This document shows positions 42,732 through 49,656 of a DNA stretch of 64,000 nucleotides, piece after piece. A model generated the notes under the pieces. The model worked only from the letters and a program-made list of their open reading frames with translations. It searched no databases and was not told where the DNA came from. The translations under genes were made by a program, and so were the position numbers. The stretch is taken from positions 62,001-126,000 of the forward strand of contig NZ_WOTF01000002.1 of assembly GCF_011516935.1 (NCBI RefSeq), in the 5' to 3' direction. Source of the stretch: Acetobacter farinalis (GTDB taxonomy: Bacteria; Pseudomonadota; Alphaproteobacteria; Acetobacterales; Acetobacteraceae). Every line of letters begins with the position of its first letter. Positions within the stretch are counted from its first letter, which is position 1.

Positions 42732-44444
42732 TCAGCTATCCGTGTTACGACGACGAATGGCCGCACCCAGAATATCACCGAGAGACGCACCGCTGTCGGA
42801 TGAGCCGTATTCGTTGATAGCCTGCTTGTCTTCTTCAACTTCGCGACCTTTGATGGTCAGCGCGAGCTTGCGAGCGGCACGGTCAACAGAGACCACCTTC
42901 GCATCAACGCGTTCACCAATCGCAAAGCGTTCCGGACGCTGCTCAGCCTTGTCACGGGCCAGTTCCGCACGGCGGATGAAGCCGGTCAGAACATCGTCAA
43001 CCTTCACTTCAATCCCGTTGGACTGAACTGCGGTGACGGTGCAGGTCACGATGGCACCTTTCTGAACGCTCGTCAGAACGTCAGCGGCCGGGTCTTCCTG
43101 AAGCTGCTTGATACCGAGAGAGATACGTTCTTTCTCGACATCCACGTCCAGAACCTTGGCTTTGACAACCTGGCCCTTTTCGTAGTGCTTCATTGCTTCT
43201 TCGCCGGTTTCGTCCCATGACAGGTCGGACATGTGAACCATGCCGTCGATGTCTGCGGAGAGACCAACAAACAGACCGAACTCGGTGATGTTGCGGATTT
43301 CGCCTTCTACGGTCGAGCCGATCTTGTGCTCTTCCGCGAACTGCTCCCACGGGTTGCGCTGAACCTGCTTCAGGCCCAGGGAGATGCGGCGCTTCGCGCT
43401 GTCCACATCCAGAACCATCACATCGACTTCCTGAGACGTAGCGACGATCTTGCCCGGATGGACGTTTTTCTTCGTCCAGGACATTTCGGAAACGTGCACC
43501 AGACCTTCAACGCCCGGCTCCAGCTCAACAAATGCGCCGTAATCGGTGATGTTGGTCACGCGGCCCGTGTAACGCGCACCCGGCGGGTACTTCAGGGCAA
43601 CATTTTCCCACGGATCAGCTTCAAGCTGCTTCATGCCCAGGGAGATGCGCTGCGTATCGGAGTTGAAGCGTATAACCTGCACGCGAACCGGCTGGCCGAT
43701 CTGCAGAGCTTCGGACGGGTGGTTGATACGCTTCCATGCGATGTCGGTCACATGCAGCAGGCCATCAACGCCGCCGAGGTCAACGAACGCACCGTAATCG
43801 GTGATGTTCTTCACAACGCCGTCCAGGATCATGCCTTCAGTCAGGCCCTGGATCAGTTCGCTGCGCTGTTCTGCGCGGGTTTCTTCCAGAACGGCACGAC
43901 GGGAGACAACGATGTTGCCACGTGCACGGTCCATTTTCAGGATCTGGAACGGCTGCGGAACACCCATCAGCGGGCTGACGTCACGCACGGGGCGGATATC
44001 AACCTGGCTGCCGGGCAGGAACGCCATGGCGCCACCCAGATCAACCGTGAAGCCACCTTTGACGCGGCCATAGATGGTGCCGTTAACGCGCTGGTTTGCT
44101 TCGAACGCTTTTTCAAGGTTCGTCCAGGCTTCTTCACGGCGGGCTTTTTCGCGGGAGAGCACGATGCTGCCGTCACGATCTTCGTAACGTTCAACATACA
44201 GCTCAACAACGTCACCCGGCTTGACATCGGGGGACACACCCTGAGGAGCAAACTCGCGCAGGGAAACGCGGCCTTCGCTCTTCAGACCAACATCGACAAT
44301 CGCGAATTCGTCGGTCAGGCGGACAATGCGCCCGCGCACCACGGACCCGTCAAAGCCGGTATCGCGACCGAGGGTCTCGTCAAGAAGGGTAGCAAAATCT
44401 TCGCCACGGAAGTGATCCGTGGCCGGGGTTGCGGCTGAAGCCAT
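42732..44444 (-). CDS. rpsA: 30S ribosomal protein S1
   Basis: Ribosomal protein that binds mRNA leaders and helps initiation. The ATG at 44442-44444 (MASAATPATDHF) with AGGA about 11 bases upstream gives 570 residues. Six S1/OB repeats are evident: the first two are degenerate and bind the ribosome (GSVVRGRIVRL..., RVNGTIYGRVKGGFTVDLGG), and the next four are canonical (GVVKNITDYGAFVDLGG, GRVTNITDYGAFVELEPG, GEIRNITEFGLFVGL and TCTVTAVQSNGIEVKVDD). It follows cmk on the same strand, as in most proteobacteria. The 281-bp leader has repeats that may serve autoregulation, since S1 is known to repress its own synthesis in E. coli. ihfB is not downstream as it is in E. coli. Confidence 0.97.
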   Translation of the reverse strand: MASAATPATDHFRGEDFATLLDETLGRDTGFDGSVVRGRIVRLTDEFAIVDVGLKSEGRVSLREFAPQGVSPDVKPGDVVELYVERYEDRDGSIVLSREKARREEAWTNLEKAFEANQRVNGTIYGRVKGGFTVDLGGAMAFLPGSQVDIRPVRDVSPLMGVPQPFQILKMDRARGNIVVSRRAVLEETRAEQRSELIQGLTEGMILDGVVKNITDYGAFVDLGGVDGLLHVTDIAWKRINHPSEALQIGQPVRVQVIRFNSDTQRISLGMKQLEADPWENVALKYPPGARYTGRVTNITDYGAFVELEPGVEGLVHVSEMSWTKKNVHPGKIVATSQEVDVMVLDVDSAKRRISLGLKQVQRNPWEQFAEEHKIGSTVEGEIRNITEFGLFVGLSADIDGMVHMSDLSWDETGEEAMKHYEKGQVVKAKVLDVDVEKERISLGIKQLQEDPAADVLTSVQKGAIVTCTVTAVQSNGIEVKVDDVLTGFIRRAELARDKAEQRPERFAIGERVDAKVVSVDRAARKLALTIKGREVEEDKQAINEYGSSDSGASLGDILGAAIRRRNTDS

Positions 44445-44649
44445 GTGAAACTGTAAATCCTGCGTCGGCCCGGAAAATGGAACCGACCATTCCTGCGCAC
44501 CACCTGAAGCAGCAGCACGACTTGCCCCGGACAAAAAACGGACATCATGGCCCGTGCAGGTCCGGTGACCCTGACTGAACAAGGAAACCCGCTGCAGACA
44601 ACGGGTATCTGTGGGCAGAGACACCCTCCACCGGCGGCTTGTCAACACA

Positions 44650-44700
44650 ATCCGGCACAATTTGATCAGTCGTGATGGTAAATTGACTGATTCGGCACAA
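44650..44700 (-). promoter_or_regulatory. Direct and inverted repeats in the cmk-rpsA gap
   Basis: The 11-bp blocks ATCCGGCACAA (44650-44660) and ATTCGGCACAA (44690-44700) differ at one base and are 40 bp apart, about four helical turns. Between them ATCAGTC (44665-44671) and GACTGAT (44685-44691) form an inverted repeat. A consensus TTGACA lies next to it on the minus strand (44645-44640), suggesting an rpsA promoter about 195 bp upstream of the start. Confidence 0.45.
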
Positions 44701-44725
44701 ACTTCACTGAGGCCGATCGAGCGCC

Positions 44726-45379
44726 TCAGGCCGTGTGCGTGCCGAGTCGCTCCCGCACAACCCGCAGGGCTTCGGCCAGAACGGCGTCTGCACTCAGGGT
44801 GTCGGTCTCTATCACAACCGCATCAGCCGCCACCTGCATGGGGGCTGCCTGCCGCCCGGCATCCGCGGCATCACGCGCCTGCAGGTCCGCTTCCATTGCC
44901 GCCAGACGGGCCGCGGCCCCTTCTGCTTTCGGGTCTTCCCCCATCTGCAGGAAGCGGCGCAGCGCCCGCGTGGCGGGAGAGGCCGTGATAAACAGCTTGA
45001 CGTCCGCATCCGGGAAAATGGCCGTGCCGATATCGCGGCCATCCAAAACCCCGCCGCGCTCCTGCGCAAAGCGCCGCTGTGTTTCCACCAGTGCGCTGCG
45101 CACCGCAGGCTGTGCCGCCACCAGACTGGCTGCACGCGCCACCTCCTGCGTGCGCAGGCCCTTGCGCTGGGTATCCTCCGCGCGGAGCCTGCGGGCGAAG
45201 TCTTCCGCCGGAGCCGCCGGGTCCTGCCCTGCATCCAGCACCAGACGCCCGACAGCCCGGTAGAGCAGGCCGGTATCCAGATAGGGCAGGTTCAGACTTG
45301 AGGCCAGACGCTTGGCCAGCGTACCCTTGCCCGCGGCTGCCGGGCCATCAACCGCGAGAACCGGCCCACCGCGCGTCAT
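44726..45379 (-). CDS. cmk: Cytidylate kinase
   Basis: Phosphorylates CMP and dCMP to the diphosphates. The 217-residue product has the P-loop AVDGPAAAGKGTLAKRLA (about 9-26), the substrate motif YLDTGLLYRAVGRL (about 33-46), GRDIGTAIFPDADVKLFITA (about 114-133) and the lid arginines. The start ATG overlaps the aroA stop by 4 bp, indicating coupled translation. The aroA-cmk-rpsA order is widespread in alphaproteobacteria. Confidence 0.95.
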   Translation of the reverse strand: MTRGGPVLAVDGPAAAGKGTLAKRLASSLNLPYLDTGLLYRAVGRLVLDAGQDPAAPAEDFARRLRAEDTQRKGLRTQEVARAASLVAAQPAVRSALVETQRRFAQERGGVLDGRDIGTAIFPDADVKLFITASPATRALRRFLQMGEDPKAEGAAARLAAMEADLQARDAADAGRQAAPMQVAADAVVIETDTLSADAVLAEALRVVRERLGTHTA

Positions 45380-46725
45380 GCCGGAAACCCCGCGCCAAGG
45401 CTGTTCATCAGCGCGAAATAGCCGGGGAAGCTGGTATCGATAAACGCCGTGTCATCAATATCCACAGGCTTTTCCGCCACCAGCCCCAGTACGGAGGCGC
45501 TCATGGCCAGACGGTGGTCCATATGGGTTTCCACCAGACCGCCACCGGGAACATGCCCGGCTGTGCCGTGAATGATCAGGTCATCACCATCAATGCGGGT
45601 GCGCACGCCGTTATTTTCCAGCAGCGCCACGGTCGCGGCCAGACGGTCGCTCTCCTTCACCCGCAGTTCGGCCAGCCCCCGCAGGCGGGAGATGCCCGTG
45701 GCGTGCGCTGCCGCCACAGCCAGAACGGGGTATTCATCAATCATGGAAGGGGCACGGTCTGCCGGCACATCCACAGCCTGAAGGGAGGAGGCCCGCACAT
45801 GCAGATCCCCCACAGGCTCCCCGCCCTCGGTGCGTTCATCCAGAATATCCAGACGCCCGCCCATTTCCCGCAGGGTGGTGAACAGGCCGGTGCGAAGCAG
45901 GTTCAGCCCGACATTGGAAACCACCACATCAGACCCCGGCACCAGCAGCGCCGCCACCAGCACGAACGCTGCGGAAGAAGGATCCCCCGGCACGGTGACA
46001 TCCCGCGCAATCAGCCGCGGTTTGCCCTCCAGACGGATCACGCGGCCACCCTCCGGCGTTTCTTCCACCGTCACGTGCGCGCCAAAATGGCGCAGCATGT
46101 TTTCCGTATGGTCACGGGTTGGCACAGGTTCTTCCACCTGCGTCACGCCCTCGGCATTCAGGCCGGCCAGCAGCACGGCGGATTTGACCTGAGCCGAGGC
46201 CACCGGCAGGCGGTAGGAGAGGGGGGCAGGGTGCGCATTGCCCTGAATGGCCAGCGGCAAACGCCCGCCCTCACGCGCCAGAAACGTGGCGCCGGTTCCG
46301 GCCAGCGGGTCCATCACGCGCTTCATGGGGCGGCGGCGCAGGCTGGCATCCCCTGTCATGACAGACAGGATGCCGTGGCTGGCCAGAAGGCCGGACAGCA
46401 GGCGGGCCGCCGTGCCGGAATTCCCCATATCCAGCACATCCGCCGGTTCCTGCAGTGCGCCCAGCCCACAGCCGTGCACATGCCAGCGGCCACCTTCTTC
46501 CTGCGTTATCCTGGCACCCAGTGCGCGCATGGCGGCGGCCGTGCGCAGCACGTCCTCTCCCTCCAGCAGGCCTACAATCCGGGTTTCACCCTTTGCCAGC
46601 GCCGCAAACATCAGGGCGCGGTGGCTGATGGACTTGTCACCCGGCACGGCAATCCTGCCGGTAAGGGGCGACGCAGGGCGGGATGCACGCAGGGCGCGGG
46701 CAGGGGAGGAGGAAGGCTGTGTCAT
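45376..46725 (-). CDS. aroA: 3-Phosphoshikimate 1-carboxyvinyltransferase (EPSP synthase)
   Basis: Adds enolpyruvate from PEP to shikimate-3-phosphate in aromatic amino acid synthesis. The ATG at 46723-46725 (MTQPSSSPARAL) gives 449 residues. Motifs include PGDKSISHRALMFAALAKGET (about 29-49), LDMGNSGTAARLLSGLL (about 97-113), TGDASLRRRPM and the C-terminal LRVKESDRLAA. The ALAKGET-type first motif with NSGTAARL, where some enzymes have a Gly-to-Ala change, looks like the class II (alphaproteobacterial, CP4-like) form, a group often insensitive to glyphosate; this is an inference from motif resemblance. It is the first gene of the aroA-cmk-rpsA unit and divergent from the FYDLN gene. Confidence 0.96.
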   Translation of the reverse strand: MTQPSSSPARALRASRPASPLTGRIAVPGDKSISHRALMFAALAKGETRIVGLLEGEDVLRTAAAMRALGARITQEEGGRWHVHGCGLGALQEPADVLDMGNSGTAARLLSGLLASHGILSVMTGDASLRRRPMKRVMDPLAGTGATFLAREGGRLPLAIQGNAHPAPLSYRLPVASAQVKSAVLLAGLNAEGVTQVEEPVPTRDHTENMLRHFGAHVTVEETPEGGRVIRLEGKPRLIARDVTVPGDPSSAAFVLVAALLVPGSDVVVSNVGLNLLRTGLFTTLREMGGRLDILDERTEGGEPVGDLHVRASSLQAVDVPADRAPSMIDEYPVLAVAAAHATGISRLRGLAELRVKESDRLAATVALLENNGVRTRIDGDDLIIHGTAGHVPGGGLVETHMDHRLAMSASVLGLVAEKPVDIDDTAFIDTSFPGYFALMNSLGAGFPA

Positions 46726-46964
46726 GCGTATTTCATTCCGGCTTGTCCTGCCGTAAGTCAATCCGGCACACCGGAAAACGGTATCTTTTTTGCGTGAAAA
46801 GCAGCACCCCCGGCACTTCGGGATTTGACAGGACCCCTGCGCAATGGCATGTGCCCTCGCCTTAATAGTCTGGTCGATTCCGGTCTGAGCTGCGGCTCGG
46901 GAGAATCGTCCTTTTCCGGGACGCACGTTGTCCCAATGTCTGATCAGGATCGACAGGTAGCAAG

Positions 46965-47294
46965 ATGTCCCAGCCCGATCTCGGCACCAAACGCGTCTGC
47001 GTGTCCTGCGGTGCCCGCTTCTATGACCTGAACAGGTCTCCCGCCGTCTGCCCGAAATGTGGTACGGAACAGCCGGAACTCGTGTCCCGCCTCCGCCGCA
47101 GCTCGGACAGCCTCGCATCTCATGCCAACACGCCCGCTCCGGCCGTGAAAGATGATGAAGATATCGATATCGACACAGATGCCGATACCGATACCGATGA
47201 TGTCATGGAAGATACGTCCGATCTGGACGATGATGATGATGACATCAGCTCGGACATCGATGTCAGCACGGATTCGGACGAACACGATTCCTGA
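46965..47294 (+). CDS. FYDLN acid domain protein (TIGR02300 family)
   Basis: A 109-residue alphaproteobacterial protein of unknown function. Residues about 8-35 form a zinc ribbon (CVSCGARFYDLNRSPAVCPKCG) with two CxxC pairs around the name-giving FYDLN. A short basic linker (SRLRRSSDSLASH) leads to a tail of about 50 residues made almost only of Asp, Glu, Ser and Thr. Such a fold could bind a basic partner such as a ribosomal protein or polymerase subunit, but that is a guess. It is divergent from aroA, a conserved neighbourhood in the class. An intrinsic terminator follows at 47367-47394. Confidence 0.9.
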   Translation: MSQPDLGTKRVCVSCGARFYDLNRSPAVCPKCGTEQPELVSRLRRSSDSLASHANTPAPAVKDDEDIDIDTDADTDTDDVMEDTSDLDDDDDDISSDIDVSTDSDEHDS

Positions 47295-47366
47295 TCCGCA
47301 TACGGGTGCCGGAGTTGCTCCGGCCCCTGTGCGGCGGCACCTCACGCTATCGTGATATGCCTTTTG

Positions 47367-47394
47367 AAAGCCCGGTCTTGCCGGGCTTTTTTTT
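47367..47394 (+). terminator. Intrinsic terminator after the FYDLN gene
   Basis: AAAGCCCGG (47367-47375), loop TCTTG, CCGGGCTTT (47381-47389), followed by a total of eight T (47387-47394). The end overlaps the stop codon of folB, which is read from the other strand. Confidence 0.92.
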
Positions 47395-47785
47395 ATGCCC
47401 GGCGCTCTATTTCCACGCCAACGGCTTCAATTTCTTCAAACACATCCAGCTTTTCAATCCGCACCCGCACCACCCGCACGCGCGCATCCGCCAGCACACC
47501 GGCGGCAATCCGCTCCGCCAGTGTTTCCACCAGCCGCACATGGCCCTCACGCACGATGCGGCGCACCAGCAGCACGACATCCTCATACGAGACAGTGCGG
47601 CTCAGATCATCCGCCCCGACTTCCAGATCATCCCGGTCCAGCACCCCGAAGGAGACGGAAACGCGGATACGCTGCGTGACCCCCTGCTCATGCGGGAACA
47701 CGCCGATATGGGCATCCAGCACCATGTTTTTCAAAAACAGGTGGCGCAGGGGTGGCTCATCCGCCCAGGGAGCAAAAATCGTCAT
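47393..47785 (-). CDS. folB: Dihydroneopterin aldolase
   Basis: Cleaves dihydroneopterin to 6-hydroxymethyl-dihydropterin and glycolaldehyde in folate synthesis. The ATG at 47783-47785 (MTIFAPWADEP) gives 130 residues. Family features include HLFLKNMVLDAHIGVFPHEQGVTQRIRVSV (about 13-42), SYEDVVLLVRRIV, VRLVETLAERIAAGVL with the conserved glutamate, and VRVRIEKLDVFEE containing the catalytic lysine region. It begins 5 bp after the SDR stop, so the two are cotranscribed. The conserved N-terminal stretch is somewhat longer than in E. coli FolB. Confidence 0.92.
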   Translation of the reverse strand: MTIFAPWADEPPLRHLFLKNMVLDAHIGVFPHEQGVTQRIRVSVSFGVLDRDDLEVGADDLSRTVSYEDVVLLVRRIVREGHVRLVETLAERIAAGVLADARVRVVRVRIEKLDVFEEIEAVGVEIERRA

Positions 47786-47790
47786 TCGTC

Positions 47791-48624
47791 CTATTCTTCC
47801 AGCACAGAGGCTGCGGGGAGCGCGGGGGACCATTGCAGATGCTGCCCGCCATCAAGCGCCAGCATCTGCCCGGTGACAGACGGCAGCGCCAGCAGCGCCA
47901 GAGCCGCCCGCGCCACTTCCTGCGGTGATGTGCCATGCCCCAGCGGCACGGACGCACACTGCCGGGAAAACTGCTCTTCTGTCTGGCGCGGGCTGGGGAG
48001 GGCCGGGCCGGGCCCAATGGCATTCACCCGGATTTTTTTGGGAGCCAGCGCCAGCGCCATGGTCTGCGTCAAGGTCCACAACGCACTTTTGGAAACCGTA
48101 TAGCTGATGAAATGCGGGGTGAGAGACCACACGCGCTCATCCAGCATGTTCAGGATCATGCCCTCCGCCGAAGCGGGCAGCGCTTTGGCAAAGGCCTGCA
48201 TCAGCACGAAGGGGGCGCGCAGGTTGGGCTTCATATGCTCCATCCAGCTCTCCCGCGTGGCGTCATGCCACTCATCCCGCTCGAAGGTGGACGCATTATT
48301 CACCAGCACACCCAGCGGGCCGCCCAGAGCCTGCATGGCGGCGGGAACAAGCGGGGTCACCTCTTCCTCCCGCGCCAGATCGGCCTGAAGCAGGCATGCC
48401 TTGCGGCCTCTGGCTTCCACGGCTTTCAGGGTCTCTTCCGCTCCCTCCCGGTCTCCCCGGTAATGGATGGCCACATCAAACCCGGCGTCAGCCAGCGCAA
48501 GCACAATCGCCTGCCCCAGACGTGCCTTGCCGCCTGTTACCAGTGCGCGGCGCGGCAGGGCGGGTGAGAGCGGGAGCGCCAGAGCCACAGAGGCCCCGCA
48601 GGCATCAGGCACAGGGGAACTCAT
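47791..48624 (-). CDS. Short-chain dehydrogenase resembling pteridine reductase (FolM/PTR1-like)
   Basis: An NAD(P)H-dependent SDR of 277 residues. The cofactor motif is TGGKARLG (about 30-37), which fits TGxxxRxG, the variant signature of pteridine reductases (PTR1, FolM), rather than the classical TGxxxGIG. Further features are NNAS (about 109-112), the catalytic Y-x-x-x-K (ISYTVSKSAL, about 175-180) and NAIGPGPALPS after it. Being directly upstream of folB supports a role in reducing dihydropterin or dihydrofolate. It overlaps recR by 4 bp at its start. No folA or folK gene is in the window, so whether it replaces FolA cannot be judged here. Confidence 0.8.
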   Translation of the reverse strand: MSSPVPDACGASVALALPLSPALPRRALVTGGKARLGQAIVLALADAGFDVAIHYRGDREGAEETLKAVEARGRKACLLQADLAREEEVTPLVPAAMQALGGPLGVLVNNASTFERDEWHDATRESWMEHMKPNLRAPFVLMQAFAKALPASAEGMILNMLDERVWSLTPHFISYTVSKSALWTLTQTMALALAPKKIRVNAIGPGPALPSPRQTEEQFSRQCASVPLGHGTSPQEVARAALALLALPSVTGQMLALDGGQHLQWSPALPAASVLEE

Positions 48625-49217
48625 GCGGGCCGCCGTGCGCCAAGGGCTGCGGCCAGAGTGCCATCATCCAGCACATCAAGTGCCCCGCCCACGGGCATGC
48701 CCTGCGCCACGCGGCTGACTGTCACGCCGCCGTAAGAGGCCAGTTTATCCATCAGCCAGTGCATGGTTGTTGCGCCCTCCACCGTTGCGCCAAGCGCCAG
48801 AATCACTTCGCGCACGCTGCCCCGGTCCAGCCGCGCCAGCAGCGGGGCGATATTCAGATCTTCCGGGCCAATACCCGCCAGAGGAGAAAGCGTGCCGCCC
48901 AGCACCAGATACACGCCACGATGCACCCCCGCGCGCTCCAGCGCCCAGAGGTCTCCCACCGTTTCCACCACACACACCACGCTCTGGTCCCGCAGGGGGT
49001 CCGTGCAGAGGTGGCAGGGGTCCACCGTGTCCAGATTACCGCAGGTGGAGCAGGTTTTTACCGCCGCTCCCGCACGCTCCAGCGCGCGGGCCAGCGGCAC
49101 GAGGCGCGCCTGTGGGTCACGCAGCAGGAACAGGGCTATGCGGCGGGCAGAACGCGGGCCAAAGCCCGGCAGGCGCCCCAGAAGCCTGATAAGCTGCTCT
49201 ATTTCCTGCCCGCCCAT
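48621..49217 (-). CDS. recR: Recombination mediator RecR
   Basis: Works with RecF and RecO to load RecA at gaps. The 198-residue protein has an N-terminal helix-hairpin-helix (LIRLLGRLPGFGPRSARRIALFLL, about 9-32), a four-cysteine zinc site (CSTCGNLDTVDPCHLC, about 56-71) and a Toprim domain (about 79-175) with VVETVGDLWALERAG and the YLVLGGTLSPLAGIGPEDL segment. It lies 16 bp after ybaB and overlaps the next gene, continuing the ffs-dnaX-ybaB-recR arrangement. Confidence 0.96.
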   Translation of the reverse strand: MGGQEIEQLIRLLGRLPGFGPRSARRIALFLLRDPQARLVPLARALERAGAAVKTCSTCGNLDTVDPCHLCTDPLRDQSVVCVVETVGDLWALERAGVHRGVYLVLGGTLSPLAGIGPEDLNIAPLLARLDRGSVREVILALGATVEGATTMHWLMDKLASYGGVTVSRVAQGMPVGGALDVLDDGTLAAALGARRPA

Positions 49218-49233
49218 GGCGCACGGCCCCTGT

Positions 49234-49557
49234 TCAGAACGGCAGTTTCATGCCGGCTGGCAGGTTCAGCCCACCGGTGACTTTCTGCATTTCTTCCGCT
49301 GCTTTTGCATCCAGCTTGGTGCGGGCATCGGCGCAGGCCGCCATGACCAGATCCTGAAGCATTTCAATTTCTTCAGGGTCGGCCAGCTTGGGGTCGATCT
49401 GGATGGAGCGCATGTCACCCTTGCCGCTCAGCACCACCTTCACCATGCCAGCCCCTGAGGAGCCTTCAATATTCATGGCTTCCAGCGCGCTCTGCATGGC
49501 TTCCATTTTCGCCTGCATCTGGGTGGCCTGCTTCATCAGTCCGGCAAGATTTTTCAA
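49234..49557 (-). CDS. ybaB: Nucleoid-associated protein, YbaB/EbfC family
   Basis: A 107-residue DNA-binding dimer that coats DNA and may affect gene expression. [25 protein letters not shown] is the typical helical, Met/Gln-rich N-terminus; [20 protein letters not shown] and [22 protein letters not shown] follow as expected. It lies about 100 bp downstream of dnaX and immediately before recR, a strongly conserved trio in bacteria. Confidence 0.95.
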   Translation of the reverse strand: MKNLAGLMKQATQMQAKMEAMQSALEAMNIEGSSGAGMVKVVLSGKGDMRSIQIDPKLADPEEIEMLQDLVMAACADARTKLDAKAAEEMQKVTGGLNLPAGMKLPF

Positions 49558-49656
49558 AGTGTCTCTCCTTGTCTGGCTGCACGCCGTGCAGCCCGGCGCA
49601 CGCCTGCGCGCCTTTCTCCAGTAATACGGGCCAGCACTCCGGCCCGCGTGTCTGGC

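Noticed and set aside
44445-44660. Longer N-terminus for ribosomal protein S1
   Set aside because: The extra 72 residues are Cys/Arg/Ser-rich and unlike S1; ATG 44442-44444 with AGGA matches the usual start.
46726-46964. tRNA gene between aroA and the FYDLN gene, as in some relatives
   Set aside because: A GTCGATTCC-like stretch resembles a T-loop, but no cloverleaf arms can be drawn; only a GGGAC/GTCCC mini-hairpin is present.
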